Positions 8,494 through 17,319 of a stretch of DNA of 64,000 bases are shown piece after piece. A program made the position numbers and the translations under genes. The stretch's first letter is position 1. Every line of letters begins with the position of its first letter. The notes under the pieces were generated by a model that was not told the DNA's origin, made no database searches, and worked only from the letters and a program-made list of their open reading frames with translations. Origin of the DNA: Micromonospora sp. C28SCA-DRY-2 (GTDB lineage: Bacteria > Actinomycetota > Actinomycetes > Mycobacteriales > Micromonosporaceae); assembly GCF_030519475.1 (NCBI RefSeq), contig NZ_JAUMKD010000006.1:1-64000 (forward strand), given 5' to 3'.

Positions 8494-11400
8494 TCAGATC
8501 ACCGGGTTGGTGTCGGTGAGCAGCCGCTCGATCTCCGCGACCACCTCGTCGCGGTCCCGGTGCACCGGGTCGATCAGCAGCTCACCGCTCCGGTCCAGCG
8601 CGCCCCACCGCCCGGCGGCGGTGCCCACCAGGAACGCGACCGGGTGGATGACCAGCGCCGGGTGGGCCGGTGGCACGATCACCCGCCCGGTCCGGTCGAC
8701 CACGCCGCGCCGGCCAGCCAGGTCCACCACGGCCAGCCCCTCGTCGGTGAAGTCGTCGACCTGGCGGCCGTCGGAGAGCGTCGTGGCGAACCCGTGGTAC
8801 CGGGTCGGCAGCACGATCTGGCCGTTGCGGTCCACCGCGCCCCAGCCCTCCCGGCGCACCGCGGCCACCCCGCGCCGGAACGGGCGTACGTCGGCGAAGC
8901 CCGGCGGGATCGCCACGTCACCGTTGGGGCGGATGGCCAGCCAGCCGGCGCCCCGGTCGCGGAGCACCCAGGCCAGGCCGTCGGAGAAGGAGCGCACCGC
9001 AAGGTACGACGGCTCGATCACCGTCGTGCCGGTGAGCGCGATCAGCGACCAGCGGTCGGTCTCCGGCCGGCGTACCCAGGCGAGCCCCTCGCGGAACGGC
9101 TGCGCCTCCGCGTACCGGGCCGGGATCACCAGCTCGCCATCCGGGTCGGCGTAGCCCCAGAGCGTGTCGTCGCGGGCCGGTACCGGGGGCCGCACCCGGT
9201 CCAGCAGGTCGTCCCGGGTCCGGGGGTACGGCCCGAAGCCGTGCTTCGTGGCCCGGTCGGCGACCGCGTCCAGCGCCGTCCGGATCCGGGCCAGCAGGTC
9301 GGCGTCGGCGGCGCCGCGCAGGTCCAGCGCCCGCTCGAAGTGCTGGCTCGCCTCCATCAACCGCCCCTGGTCGTACGCCGACCGCCCGGCGTGCTCGTGC
9401 AGGGCCGCGCGCAGCCGGTCGGGCAGTTCGGGCGAGTTCGCCTCCGCGAAGAGCCGGTCGGCCTCGGCGTGGTCGCCCCGCCAGCGCAGCACGTGCGCCA
9501 GCCGGGCCTGGGCCAGCGCGATCCGCCGCAGCTCGCCGGTGGCCTCCGCGTAGGTCAGGGCGAGCCGCCCGTCGGCGAGCGCGTCGTCCAGCTCGCCGAG
9601 GACCCGCGACACCACCGCGCGCAGGCTGAGCAGCCGGGCCCGGGACCGGTTGTCCACAGTGGTGCCCAGCTTCTCGGTCAGGCCCCGCCGGACGGCCCGC
9701 AGCTCCTCCGGGTCGTCCACCACCTCCCGGAGGCTGACCGGGTCGAGCCGCCAGCGGTAGCTGGCGAGCACCTGCTCCGGGTCGCCCTGCGACCCGGCCG
9801 TCCGCTCGGCGGCCGGTTCCGGTCCGCCCGGCCCGGTCCCGACGGCCGGCGCAGCCGAGACGGGAGTGGCCGGCGGTGCCGAGACGGGAGCGGCCGGCGG
9901 TGCCGAGACGGGAGTGGCCGGCGGTGCCGGGACGGGAGTGACCGGCGGTGCCGAGACGGGAGTGGCCGGCGGTGCCGGGACGGGAGCGGCCGGCGGTGCC
10001 GGGACGGGCGCGGTTGGTGGCGCGGAGACCGGTGCCCCGGGTGGGGCCGAGACAGGGGCGGCCGGTGGGCCGGACCCGGGCGCGGCGGCCGGCGGGGACG
10101 CCGACGCGTCGGCCGGGGCGGAGACGGCTGTCGCGGGTGGCGCGGACCCGGGTACGGCCGGCGGGGCCGAGGCGGGCGCGGCCGGTGGGCCGGAGACGGG
10201 CGAACCAGGTGGCGCGGACACGGGCGCCGTGGACCGCGCCGGCGCGGGTGCGGCCGGCGGGGCCGGGACGGAGCCAGCGGCCGGGCCGGACGTGGCGCCG
10301 CCGGCCGCGGTGGGCACCGGATCGTCGGCCGGGGTGGCGGCGGGTGGCGCAGATACGGGTGACCTGGCCTGCGCCGGCGCGGATGCGGTCGGCGGGACCG
10401 AGACGGGAGCAGCCGGCGGGCCGGACGTGGGTGCGGTGGCCGATGGGGTGACCGGTGCGGCGGGCGGGGCGGATTCGGGCCGGGCCGGTGGTGCGGAGAC
10501 CGGTGCGTCCGGCCGCCGGGACAGGGGTGCGGCGGGCGGCGTGGCGGCACCCTGGGCGGGCGGGGCGGCCACGGATGCGGTTCCGTCGCCCGGAGGCGCG
10601 GCGACCGGGGCATTTTGCACGGGGACCGGCGCCGTGGTCGGCTCGGCGGACCGCGGCGAGGGGTGCGAGGCCGGCTGACCGGAGGAGGCCGGATCAGGTG
10701 CCGCCGATCCGGGTGGATCGAGCTGCGCCACGGACACCGCTGGCATGGCGCGAACGGTCGGGACGGCGGCGGCGTCGGCAACGGCCGGTGGCGCGGCGTC
10801 GGCGGCGGTCGCGCCCGGGGCAGTCGCTGTCGTCGGGACGACCGGGTCGTCGCTCACCGGCGGCGCGGACACCGGCCACACCGCGCCGTTGTGGGTGGCC
10901 GCGGCCGCCAGGTCCGCCGTCGGCCCCACGTCGGGTGCCGTCGGGGCGTGGCCGAGCTGCTCGCCGTCGCCCGGCGCGGGTGCGGCCGGGCCGGGCTGGA
11001 CCGTCGGCGTCGTCACGGATGCCACCGCGCCGCCGTCGGCGGGCGGTGCGGACACGGGGGCGGCCGGGCGCTCGGCCGGCGGCCCGGCGACCGGGCCGCC
11101 GTCGGCCGGTACGTCCGGTTCCCGGCCCTTGACGGGCGGCGTGGACAGGTCACCCGTCGCCTGGGCTTCCGGCGCTGCTGCCGACACGGGCGCGGCCCCG
11201 TCGGAGCCGACCCCCGGTGCGGAGGCAGCCCGCTCGGGCGGTGCGGAGGCAACGGCCTCGACGGGCGGCCCGGCCGCCGCCTCGACGGGTGGCGCGGAGG
11301 CAGCTCGCTCGACGGGCGGCGCGGACGCCGCCGCCTCGGCGGGTGGCGCGGAGACCGGCGCGACGGCGTGGTCGGTGTGCGGCGGGAGGGCCGGCTCGGC

Positions 11401-13851
11401 CGGCTGAGGGTCGGCGGGGGCGGCCGGGTCCGGCACCTCGTCCCCGACCGGCGCCGCCGGCTCGTCCCTGACCGGTGCGGCCGGCTCGCCCTGGACCGGC
11501 TCGGGCATCGGTGCGGCCGGTGCGGGGTCTGTCGGGACGGTCGGCGGGGCCGGGTGCGCGGTCGCGGTGGTGTCGGCGGTCGCCGCCGGCTCGGCGGTGC
11601 CGAACCAGGCGGCCGGTCCGCTCGGAGCGTTGCCGTCCGCCGGCTCCGGCGGCACGGCCGGAGCCGGCGGGTCGCTGGGCGGCGGCGGGACGTAGACCTT
11701 CGGCCGGTCGGGGGTGATGGCCAGCGGCGCAGGCACGGGCTGCCCGCTCCCGGCCGGTGCGGTGCCGGCACCCGAGACGGGACGGTCGACGGGCGTCACA
11801 TCGCTCCGACTGGCCGGGGCGGTCGGCGACGCCGGTGGGGCGCTCGTCGGCGCCTCCGGGGTCGGCCGGAACTCCATCCGCAGCCGGGCGGCCGGCGGCC
11901 CGGAGACGGGCCGGTCGTCTGGTGTGGACGGCGGACGGGTAGCCGGCGGCCGGTGCTCGGCGGCGGGCGTCTCGGGCCGGCCGCTACCCGGCGTCGCCGA
12001 CGCCGGGGCCCACGCCGGCGGTGCGGCGGGACGTGCGTGGCTGCCGGCAGCCGCCGGGTCGAACGCGGGTGGTGGGCCGACCGGCCGGTCCCCGCGGGCG
12101 GGCTGCGCCGGTCCGGCCGGGTACGGCGGTGGCACCGGGCGGCCGGACGCCGGGGGCGGGGTCGGGCCCCGTCCGGCGCCCGGAGCCGGCGACACCGGTC
12201 GATCGGTGGCCGGCGGGCCGAACGCCGGCGGCGGGGCAGCCGGACGTGACCCGGCGGCCGGTCGCCCGGCGAACGGCGGCGGCGACACCGGCCGGTCGCC
12301 GTGTGCGGCGGGGGAGACCGGTCGGTCGGTGTGGGGCGCGCGGGGGTCGGGTCCGGCGTGGCCGGGTCGGGCGCGCTCCGGCGGGGCGGGCGAGACGGGT
12401 CGGTCGCCGTGTGCGGCGGGGGAGACGGGTCGGTCGGTGTGGGGGGTGCGGGGGTCGGGTCCGGCGTGGCCGGGTCGCGCGCGCTCCGGCGGGGCGGGCG
12501 AGATCGGCCGGTCGGTGTAGGGCGTGCGCGGGTCCGGTCGGCGCCGGGTGGGCAGGTCGCGGTCCGCCGGGGCGGGGGAGACCGGCCGGCCGGAGACCGG
12601 CAGGTCACGAGCGGGCGCGCCGGCGGCGGGCATGGCGCGCCGCTCGTCGACCGGCGGCGCGGCGTCGTAGCGGTCGCCGCGGGCCGGGCCGGTCGGTTCC
12701 GCCGGCCGGCGGTGCTCGGGTCGAGGGTCGGTGTGGTGGCCGGGGCTGCGGTCGTAGCCGGGGCGTACCGGCCCGGGAGCCGGCCAGGGCAGGCCGCCCT
12801 CCGGCCGGGACGGCGGCTGGCCCGGTGGCTCGCGGTGGAACTCCGGCCGGGCCTCCTCGCGCGGGCGCCGCTCCGGGTACGTCTCGGCCCGGGCCGCCGC
12901 CTCGCGCGGCCGCCGGTGCTCGTCCGGCTCCGGCCTCCGGCGCTCGACGTCGTCGTACGGCCGCTCGTCGGCGCCCCGCTCCGGGCCCTCCCAGCGGCCG
13001 GCCGGCGCGGCGCGGTCGACCGGTCCGCGGTCCCGGCGCTCGGCGGCGAACCGCTCGTGCTCGGCGGGGAACCGGTCGGTGCGCTCGGCGGGGAACCGCT
13101 CGTGCTGGTCGGCGGGCCGGCGTTCGCCGGTGAACCGGTCACGCTGCTCGGCCGGGGGCCGCTCGCGCTGGTCGGCGGCGCGGTCCCACTGGTAGCGGGG
13201 CCGGCGGGTGCCCTCGGCCGGGCGCTGGTCGTAGCCGTTGGCCGACCGGTCCTGCGCGGCCGGCCGGCGCGCCGGCAGGTCCTCGTCCGGCTCGGCCAGC
13301 CAGCCGGGTTCGGACCGACTGGCGGGGGAGACGGGCGCGATGCCGGACCGCCCCCGGCCGGGCGGCTCGTGCCGGGGCGTGCGGTCGTCGTACCGGTCGT
13401 GGTCACGGGGTGCGGTGCGGCCCGCGTCGACGCCGTACGGGGCGCGCGCGTGCTCGTCCCGCCGGTTGGGGGCCGGCCGCTGCCGGTCGTCGGGCCACCC
13501 GGGCTCGCCGCGCCCCGGGCGGTACGGGTCGTCGTCGTACCGCCAGCCGTCGCGGCCGCGGTGCCGGTCCCAGCCGTCCGGTTCGTCCTCCCAGGACCGG
13601 CCCAGGTACGTCCCGTCGGGGCGGGTCGGCGCGAGCGGGGGCACCTCGGCGCGGCCGACCACGGCCGCCCGACCGCGGGGCGCCGGCGGCGGTGTGTGCT
13701 GGATGCCGATGTCGCCCGGGTAGCGCTGGCCGGGGAACTGGGGGTGCCACTCCGTGGTCGGCTCGACGACCCAGGCCGGTTCCGCCGGGTCGTGCCACCG
13801 GTCCGCGTAGCCGCGGCTCATCCGGGCGGCCCGTCGCCGGTACGGGGACAC
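8494..13851 (-). CDS. giant disordered protein with TPR-like and WG-repeat C-terminus
   Basis: About 1,785 residues in one frame. Residues 1-450 are rich in Arg, Asp, Pro and Glu (many RRP and ERF stretches). Residues ~450-1350 are almost only Pro, Ala, Val, Ser and Thr, with repeated DRPVSP and APVSAPPA units. At ~1360-1520 an alpha-helical TPR-like region begins (LRAVRRGLTEKLG through YDQGRLMEASQHFERALDL). Residues ~1555-1785 carry five to six WG-type repeats such as LWGYADPDGELVIPARY and GWGAVDRNGQIVLPTRY. There is no signal peptide or membrane helix. WG repeats are beta-rich binding modules of unknown target. The start is uncertain: GTG at 13851 or ATG at 13821, neither with a clear ribosome site. 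It may be a scaffold. Confidence 0.8.
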   Translation of the reverse strand: MSPYRRRAARMSRGYADRWHDPAEPAWVVEPTTEWHPQFPGQRYPGDIGIQHTPPPAPRGRAAVVGRAEVPPLAPTRPDGTYLGRSWEDEPDGWDRHRGRDGWRYDDDPYRPGRGEPGWPDDRQRPAPNRRDEHARAPYGVDAGRTAPRDHDRYDDRTPRHEPPGRGRSGIAPVSPASRSEPGWLAEPDEDLPARRPAAQDRSANGYDQRPAEGTRRPRYQWDRAADQRERPPAEQRDRFTGERRPADQHERFPAERTDRFPAEHERFAAERRDRGPVDRAAPAGRWEGPERGADERPYDDVERRRPEPDEHRRPREAAARAETYPERRPREEARPEFHREPPGQPPSRPEGGLPWPAPGPVRPGYDRSPGHHTDPRPEHRRPAEPTGPARGDRYDAAPPVDERRAMPAAGAPARDLPVSGRPVSPAPADRDLPTRRRPDPRTPYTDRPISPAPPERARPGHAGPDPRTPHTDRPVSPAAHGDRPVSPAPPERARPGHAGPDPRAPHTDRPVSPAAHGDRPVSPPPFAGRPAAGSRPAAPPPAFGPPATDRPVSPAPGAGRGPTPPPASGRPVPPPYPAGPAQPARGDRPVGPPPAFDPAAAGSHARPAAPPAWAPASATPGSGRPETPAAEHRPPATRPPSTPDDRPVSGPPAARLRMEFRPTPEAPTSAPPASPTAPASRSDVTPVDRPVSGAGTAPAGSGQPVPAPLAITPDRPKVYVPPPPSDPPAPAVPPEPADGNAPSGPAAWFGTAEPAATADTTATAHPAPPTVPTDPAPAAPMPEPVQGEPAAPVRDEPAAPVGDEVPDPAAPADPQPAEPALPPHTDHAVAPVSAPPAEAAASAPPVERAASAPPVEAAAGPPVEAVASAPPERAASAPGVGSDGAAPVSAAAPEAQATGDLSTPPVKGREPDVPADGGPVAGPPAERPAAPVSAPPADGGAVASVTTPTVQPGPAAPAPGDGEQLGHAPTAPDVGPTADLAAAATHNGAVWPVSAPPVSDDPVVPTTATAPGATAADAAPPAVADAAAVPTVRAMPAVSVAQLDPPGSAAPDPASSGQPASHPSPRSAEPTTAPVPVQNAPVAAPPGDGTASVAAPPAQGAATPPAAPLSRRPDAPVSAPPARPESAPPAAPVTPSATAPTSGPPAAPVSVPPTASAPAQARSPVSAPPAATPADDPVPTAAGGATSGPAAGSVPAPPAAPAPARSTAPVSAPPGSPVSGPPAAPASAPPAVPGSAPPATAVSAPADASASPPAAAPGSGPPAAPVSAPPGAPVSAPPTAPVPAPPAAPVPAPPATPVSAPPVTPVPAPPATPVSAPPAAPVSAPPATPVSAAPAVGTGPGGPEPAAERTAGSQGDPEQVLASYRWRLDPVSLREVVDDPEELRAVRRGLTEKLGTTVDNRSRARLLSLRAVVSRVLGELDDALADGRLALTYAEATGELRRIALAQARLAHVLRWRGDHAEADRLFAEANSPELPDRLRAALHEHAGRSAYDQGRLMEASQHFERALDLRGAADADLLARIRTALDAVADRATKHGFGPYPRTRDDLLDRVRPPVPARDDTLWGYADPDGELVIPARYAEAQPFREGLAWVRRPETDRWSLIALTGTTVIEPSYLAVRSFSDGLAWVLRDRGAGWLAIRPNGDVAIPPGFADVRPFRRGVAAVRREGWGAVDRNGQIVLPTRYHGFATTLSDGRQVDDFTDEGLAVVDLAGRRGVVDRTGRVIVPPAHPALVIHPVAFLVGTAAGRWGALDRSGELLIDPVHRDRDEVVAEIERLLTDTNPVI
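9857..10024 (-). repeat. seven tandem 24-bp units coding an eight-residue repeat
   Basis: Inside the giant gene, a 24-base unit recurs every 24 bases at 9857, 9881, 9905, 9929, 9953, 9977 and 10001, with a few substitutions. It encodes APVSAPPA-like octapeptides. The period is a multiple of three, so copy-number change would keep the frame. Confidence 0.8.
12301..12516 (-). repeat. two tandem 108-bp units inside the giant gene
   Basis: Copies begin at 12301 and 12409 and are nearly identical. Each encodes 36 residues containing DRPVSPAAHG and ERARPGHAGPDPR. The high identity against a diverged background suggests a recent in-frame duplication. Confidence 0.85.
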
Positions 13852-13880
13852 GAGGTCATGCCGGGGTCGCCGCCGGCCGC

Positions 13881-13934
13881 CCGCTCGCTCACGGCCGCGT
13901 CCCGGTGGCCGGCTCGCGTCCGCTCGCTCACGGC
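13881..13934. repeat. 15-bp direct repeat in the divergent intergenic region
   Basis: CCGCTCGCTCACGGC occurs at 13881-13895 and 13920-13934, in the 181 bases between the giant gene and the ABC exporter operon. The same stretch holds a TAAAGT -10 candidate at 13982-13987 for the exporter. I see no gene in it. Confidence 0.6.
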
Positions 13935-14032
13935 GATGTCACCTCGTTGGAAATTGTCGCGCTGGGCACCCCGTCGACCGGTAAAGTCGCCCGTTCCGGC
14001 ACGGCGTTGGCTGCGGAAAGGAGGGTAGCGGC

Positions 14033-14884
14033 GTGGGCTCGCTCACCGCCACTGTGGCACCGCCTGCCGCCTCAAACGTTATCCTATGGTTTCGGACATT
14101 TAGGGCAATAGCCGGATCGAGCTTCCGACGATACTCCACCTACCGCCAGGCGGCGGTGGCCGGCGTCGTCACCAACTGCGTGTTCGGTTTCCTCCGCTGC
14201 TACGTCCTGCTCGCCGCGGTCGGCGCGGCCGGCACCGTGGCCGGGTACGACCGGGCCCAGCTCGCCACCTTCGTCTGGGTGGGGCAGGGCCTGCTCGCCG
14301 TCATCCTCCTCTGGGGATGGACCGACCTGGCCGACCGGATCCGCACCGGTGAGGTCGCCGCCGACCTGCTCCGCCCGGTACACCCGGTGACCAGCTACCT
14401 CGCCGCCGACCTGGGCCGGGCCGGCTACGCCGTGCTGGCCCGGCTGATCCCGCCGGTGCTGGTCGGCCCGCTCTTCTTCCCGGTGCACGTCCCGCAGCGG
14501 TGGGCCACCTGGCCGTTGTTCGCGCTCTCCGCGCTCGTCGCCGTGGTGCTCTGCTTCGGCTGCCGCTACCTGGTCAACGCCACCGCGTTCTGGCTGCACG
14601 ACGCGCGCGGCCCGGTCATCATCTGGACCCTCGTCTCGGGAGTGCTCACCGGGCTCTACTTCCCGCTGCGCTTCCTGCCGGAGTGGCTCCAGCTGCTGCT
14701 CTGGCTCGGCACCCCGTTCCCGAGCCTGTTGCAGACCCCGCTGGACGTGCTGGTCGAGCGGGACCCGGCCGGCACCCAGCTCGCCCTGGTCGGCGTGCAG
14801 CTGTGCTGGGCGGTGCTGATCCTCGCCGCCTGCCGGCTGGTGCAGCGCCGGGCCGAACGCCGGCTGGTCGTGCAGGGTGGCTGA
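14033..14884 (+). CDS. ABC-2 type exporter permease, first subunit
   Basis: A 283-residue protein with six predicted membrane segments. The order is a cytosolic start, ILWFRTFRAIAGSSFRR, then hydrophobic blocks such as AVLLWGW, LIPPVLVGPLFF and IIWTLVSGVLTGLYFPL. This pattern, with the conserved LRP near residue 118, matches permeases that occur in pairs with a DUF990-type permease and one ATPase. The GTG start has an excellent AAAGGAGGG ribosome site. It overlaps the second permease by 8 bases. The substrate is unknown. This class of exporter has been linked to lipids, peptides and antibiotics, so no substrate is assigned here. Confidence 0.82.
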   Translation: MGSLTATVAPPAASNVILWFRTFRAIAGSSFRRYSTYRQAAVAGVVTNCVFGFLRCYVLLAAVGAAGTVAGYDRAQLATFVWVGQGLLAVILLWGWTDLADRIRTGEVAADLLRPVHPVTSYLAADLGRAGYAVLARLIPPVLVGPLFFPVHVPQRWATWPLFALSALVAVVLCFGCRYLVNATAFWLHDARGPVIIWTLVSGVLTGLYFPLRFLPEWLQLLLWLGTPFPSLLQTPLDVLVERDPAGTQLALVGVQLCWAVLILAACRLVQRRAERRLVVQGG

Positions 14885-15719
14885 CCACGCGGCCCCGAGC
14901 GGACCGGTGCGCGCCGGCGCCGGCGCGCTGGCCGCGTACCGGGCGCTGCTCGGGGCGCAGGCGCGGGCGCAGACCGCGTACCGGACGTCGTTCCTGGTGG
15001 ACCTGGTGGGCAACGTCGGGTTCACCGTCTTCGACGTGGTCACCGTGCTGGTCGTGTTCGGCGTGACCCGGGAGCTGGGCGGCTTCACGCTGCGCGAGAC
15101 GATGGTCATCGTCGGCATCTCCACCGGCGCGTTCGCCCTCGCGGACCTGCTGGTCGGCAACATCGAACGGCTGCCCCGCTACGTGCGTACCGGGCTCTTC
15201 GACGCCGTGCTGCTCCGCCCGCTGGGCACGCTGCCGCAACTGCTGCTGATGGACCTGCCGCTGCGCAAGGTGTCCCGGGCGGTCTTCGGGCTCGCGGTGC
15301 TGGTGGTGGCGGTCGGCTCCGCCGGGATCCAGTGGACCGCCGCCCGGGTGCTGCTGGTCGTCCTCGCCCCGCTGGCCGCGGTGGTCTTCTTCGGCTCGGT
15401 CTTCGTGGCCACCGCCACCGTCTCCTTCTTCTGGGTCGACTCGGGTGAACTGGCCAACTCGGTCACCTACGGTGGGCGGGACTTCACCACCTACCCGATC
15501 ACCGTCTACGACGGATGGTTCCGCGCGCTCTTCGCGTACGGCCTGGGTTTCGCCTTCGTCGGCTACCACCCGGCACTGGCGCTGCTCGGCCGGGGCGACC
15601 CGCTCGGCCTGCCGGGCTGGGTCGGCTGGGCCGCGCCGGGCGTCGCGCTGGTCGCCGCCGCGATCGCCGCCGCCGCCTGGCGCGTCGGCGTCCGCCACTA
15701 CCGGAGTACGGGGTCATGA
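14877..15719 (+). CDS. ABC-2 type exporter permease, DUF990-like second subunit
   Basis: A 280-residue polytopic protein. After a short hydrophilic head (residues 1-35) it has about six membrane spans. The loop NIERLPRYVRTGLFDAVLLR with the following PLGTLPQL, and the late loop SVTYGGRDFTTYPITVY, are typical of this permease type. The GTG overlaps the end of the first permease, and its own stop overlaps the ATPase start (ATGA), so all three are one translationally coupled operon. It pairs with the first permease to form the heterodimeric membrane pore. Confidence 0.85.
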   Translation: MADHAAPSGPVRAGAGALAAYRALLGAQARAQTAYRTSFLVDLVGNVGFTVFDVVTVLVVFGVTRELGGFTLRETMVIVGISTGAFALADLLVGNIERLPRYVRTGLFDAVLLRPLGTLPQLLLMDLPLRKVSRAVFGLAVLVVAVGSAGIQWTAARVLLVVLAPLAAVVFFGSVFVATATVSFFWVDSGELANSVTYGGRDFTTYPITVYDGWFRALFAYGLGFAFVGYHPALALLGRGDPLGLPGWVGWAAPGVALVAAAIAAAAWRVGVRHYRSTGS

Positions 15720-16726
15720 GCGTCATCGAGGCCAGGGCACTGCGCAAGGAGTTCACCGTCCGGGTCAGGGCCGGGCGGCTGCGCCGCGAGAAACGGCTGG
15801 TCACCGCCGTCGACGGGATCGACCTGCGGATCGAGCGCGGGGAGCTGCTCGGCTACATCGGACCGAACGGGGCCGGCAAGTCCACCACGCTCAAGATGCT
15901 CACCGGGGTGCTGACGCCCTCGGCCGGCGAGGTACGCGTCTGCGGGCTGCGCCCGGTCGCCCAGCGCACCCGGCTCGCGCTGCGCGTCGGCGTGGTCTTC
16001 GGCCAGCGTTCCCAACTGTGGTGGGACCTGCCGCTGCGGGACTCCTTCGACCTGCTCCGGCACGTCTACCGGGTGCCGCCCGGCGAGCACGCCGCCCGGC
16101 TGCGCCGCTGCCGGCACCTGCTCGACCTGGACGCGTTCCTGGACGTCCCGGTCCGCCAGCTCTCCCTCGGCCAGCGGATGCGCGGCGAGCTGACCGCCGC
16201 GCTGCTGCACGGCCCCGAGGTGCTCTTCCTCGACGAACCCACCATCGGTCTGGACGTGGTCAGCCGGCAGGCGGTGCGCGGCTTCCTGGCCGAGCTGGGC
16301 CAGGCCGGGGACACCACGCTGGTGCTGACCACGCACGACCTGGCCGACATCGAACGGCTCTGCCGGCGGCTGGTGGTGATCGACCACGGTCGGGTGGTGC
16401 ACGACGGGTCGATCGCCGCGCTGCACGAGCGGTACGGCTCCCGCCGGCTGGTGGTGGCCGACCTCGACGCCCCCGTACCCGAGCCGCCGGTGCTGCCCGG
16501 CGCGTCGCTGCACCGGGTGGAGAACGACGGGCACCGGCTGGTGTTCGCGCTGGAGTCGGCGCGGGTGGCCGAGGTGGTGGCCGGGCTCGCCGGGCTGGGC
16601 GCGCTGCGCGACGTCTCGGTGCTGGAGCCGGACATCGAGGACGTGGTGGCCCGCCTCTACCGGCGGAAGCGTCAGGGGTGCTCCATCACCAGCACGGCGA
16701 AGGTGCCCGGGGCCAGCGCCTCGTAG
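15716..16726 (+). CDS. ABC exporter ATPase subunit
   Basis: 336 residues, powering the two permeases upstream. Walker A is GPNGAGKS near residue 50, the Q-loop region is VVFGQRSQLWWD, the signature is LSLGQRMRGE, Walker B is EVLFLDEPTIGLD, and the H-loop is LTTHDL. The ~80 residues after the nucleotide-binding domain form the usual regulatory tail. RSQLWWDLP is characteristic of the ATPases that pair with DUF990 permeases. The ATG sits in an ATGA overlap. The last 55 bases run into the 3' end of the convergent XRE-cupin gene, so the two mRNAs would be complementary there. Confidence 0.93.
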   Translation: MSVIEARALRKEFTVRVRAGRLRREKRLVTAVDGIDLRIERGELLGYIGPNGAGKSTTLKMLTGVLTPSAGEVRVCGLRPVAQRTRLALRVGVVFGQRSQLWWDLPLRDSFDLLRHVYRVPPGEHAARLRRCRHLLDLDAFLDVPVRQLSLGQRMRGELTAALLHGPEVLFLDEPTIGLDVVSRQAVRGFLAELGQAGDTTLVLTTHDLADIERLCRRLVVIDHGRVVHDGSIAALHERYGSRRLVVADLDAPVPEPPVLPGASLHRVENDGHRLVFALESARVAEVVAGLAGLGALRDVSVLEPDIEDVVARLYRRKRQGCSITSTAKVPGASAS

Positions 16727-17232
16727 CGGTGCGGGGCGTCGCCGGGGAAGGTGGCGTAGTCGCCCGGGCCCAGCTCCACCGGGTCGGATTCGGGGCCGAC
16801 CCGCATCCGCCCGGCGGCGACCACCACGTGCTCGATGCTGCGCGGGGTGTGCGCCTCGGCCTTGCGGACCGCGCCGGGCTCCAGGTCGAGGACGTAGATG
16901 TCCCGCCTCGCGTGCGTCGACCCGGCGCTGAGCAGCGTCCCGGTGAAGTCGGCGTGCTCGGAGCGGATCCGGGGGCCCTCGCCGGCCCGGACCACCCGGA
17001 CGGCCGGGCTCGGCGGCTCGACCAGCCGGCTGAACGGCACGTCCAGTGCCACGCCGAGCGCCCAGAGCGTCTCCACGCTCGGGTTGCCGACGCCCGACTC
17101 CAGCTGGGAGAGGGTGGACTTGGCGATCCCGGCCCGCCGGGCCAGCTCGGTCAGCGAGATGCCGACCCGCTCCCGCTCACGCCGGATCGCGGCGGCGATG
17201 GTGGCCAGCGGGGGTGCCGGTAGGGCGGCCAT
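16672..17232 (-). CDS. XRE-family regulator with C-terminal cupin
   Basis: A 186-residue DNA-binding protein. Residues ~10-65 are a Cro/CI helix-turn-helix (VGISLTELARRAGIAKSTLSQ). Residues ~100-185 are a cupin, with the metal/ligand-type strands IEHVVVAAGRMRVG and LGPGDYATFPGDAPHRYE. Such regulators sense small molecules through the cupin and usually control an adjacent transporter, here azlCD. I chose ATG 17232, which has GGAG 5 bases upstream; the longer frame up to 17289 would leave no room for a promoter. It is divergent from azlC, and the shared region holds an inverted repeat at 17248-17319 that could be its operator. Ligand unknown; amino acids are plausible. Confidence 0.88.
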   Translation of the reverse strand: MAALPAPPLATIAAAIRRERERVGISLTELARRAGIAKSTLSQLESGVGNPSVETLWALGVALDVPFSRLVEPPSPAVRVVRAGEGPRIRSEHADFTGTLLSAGSTHARRDIYVLDLEPGAVRKAEAHTPRSIEHVVVAAGRMRVGPESDPVELGPGDYATFPGDAPHRYEALAPGTFAVLVMEHP

Positions 17233-17247
17233 GTTCGCTCCGTCGGT

Positions 17248-17319
17248 CTGTTCGTTCGGTTTGACGACCACGCGCATTCCGTTCATCATGGTGGACCATG
17301 CGTACGGTACAACGAACAG
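17248..17319. promoter_or_regulatory. azlC promoter region with 9-bp inverted repeat
   Basis: CTGTTCGTT at 17248-17256 and AACGAACAG at 17311-17319 are perfect inverted copies flanking the azlC start. Between them, on the plus strand, are TTGACG (17261-17266) and CATCAT (17284-17289) with 17-base spacing. The -10 ends 8 bases before the azlC ATG, giving a leaderless mRNA. The arms sit where the XRE-cupin regulator could bind. Confidence 0.5.

Noticed and set aside
9678..11471. Long open frames on the plus strand and in other minus frames across the giant gene
   Set aside because: They are composed of Ala, Gly, Arg and Pro runs, lack ribosome sites and mirror the real frame's codon bias. Only the 8494-13851 frame has recognisable domains at its end.
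9857..12516. Regular repeats that might suggest a CRISPR array
   Set aside because: The units are tandem without unique spacers, are multiples of three and code for Pro/Ala peptides within one long frame.
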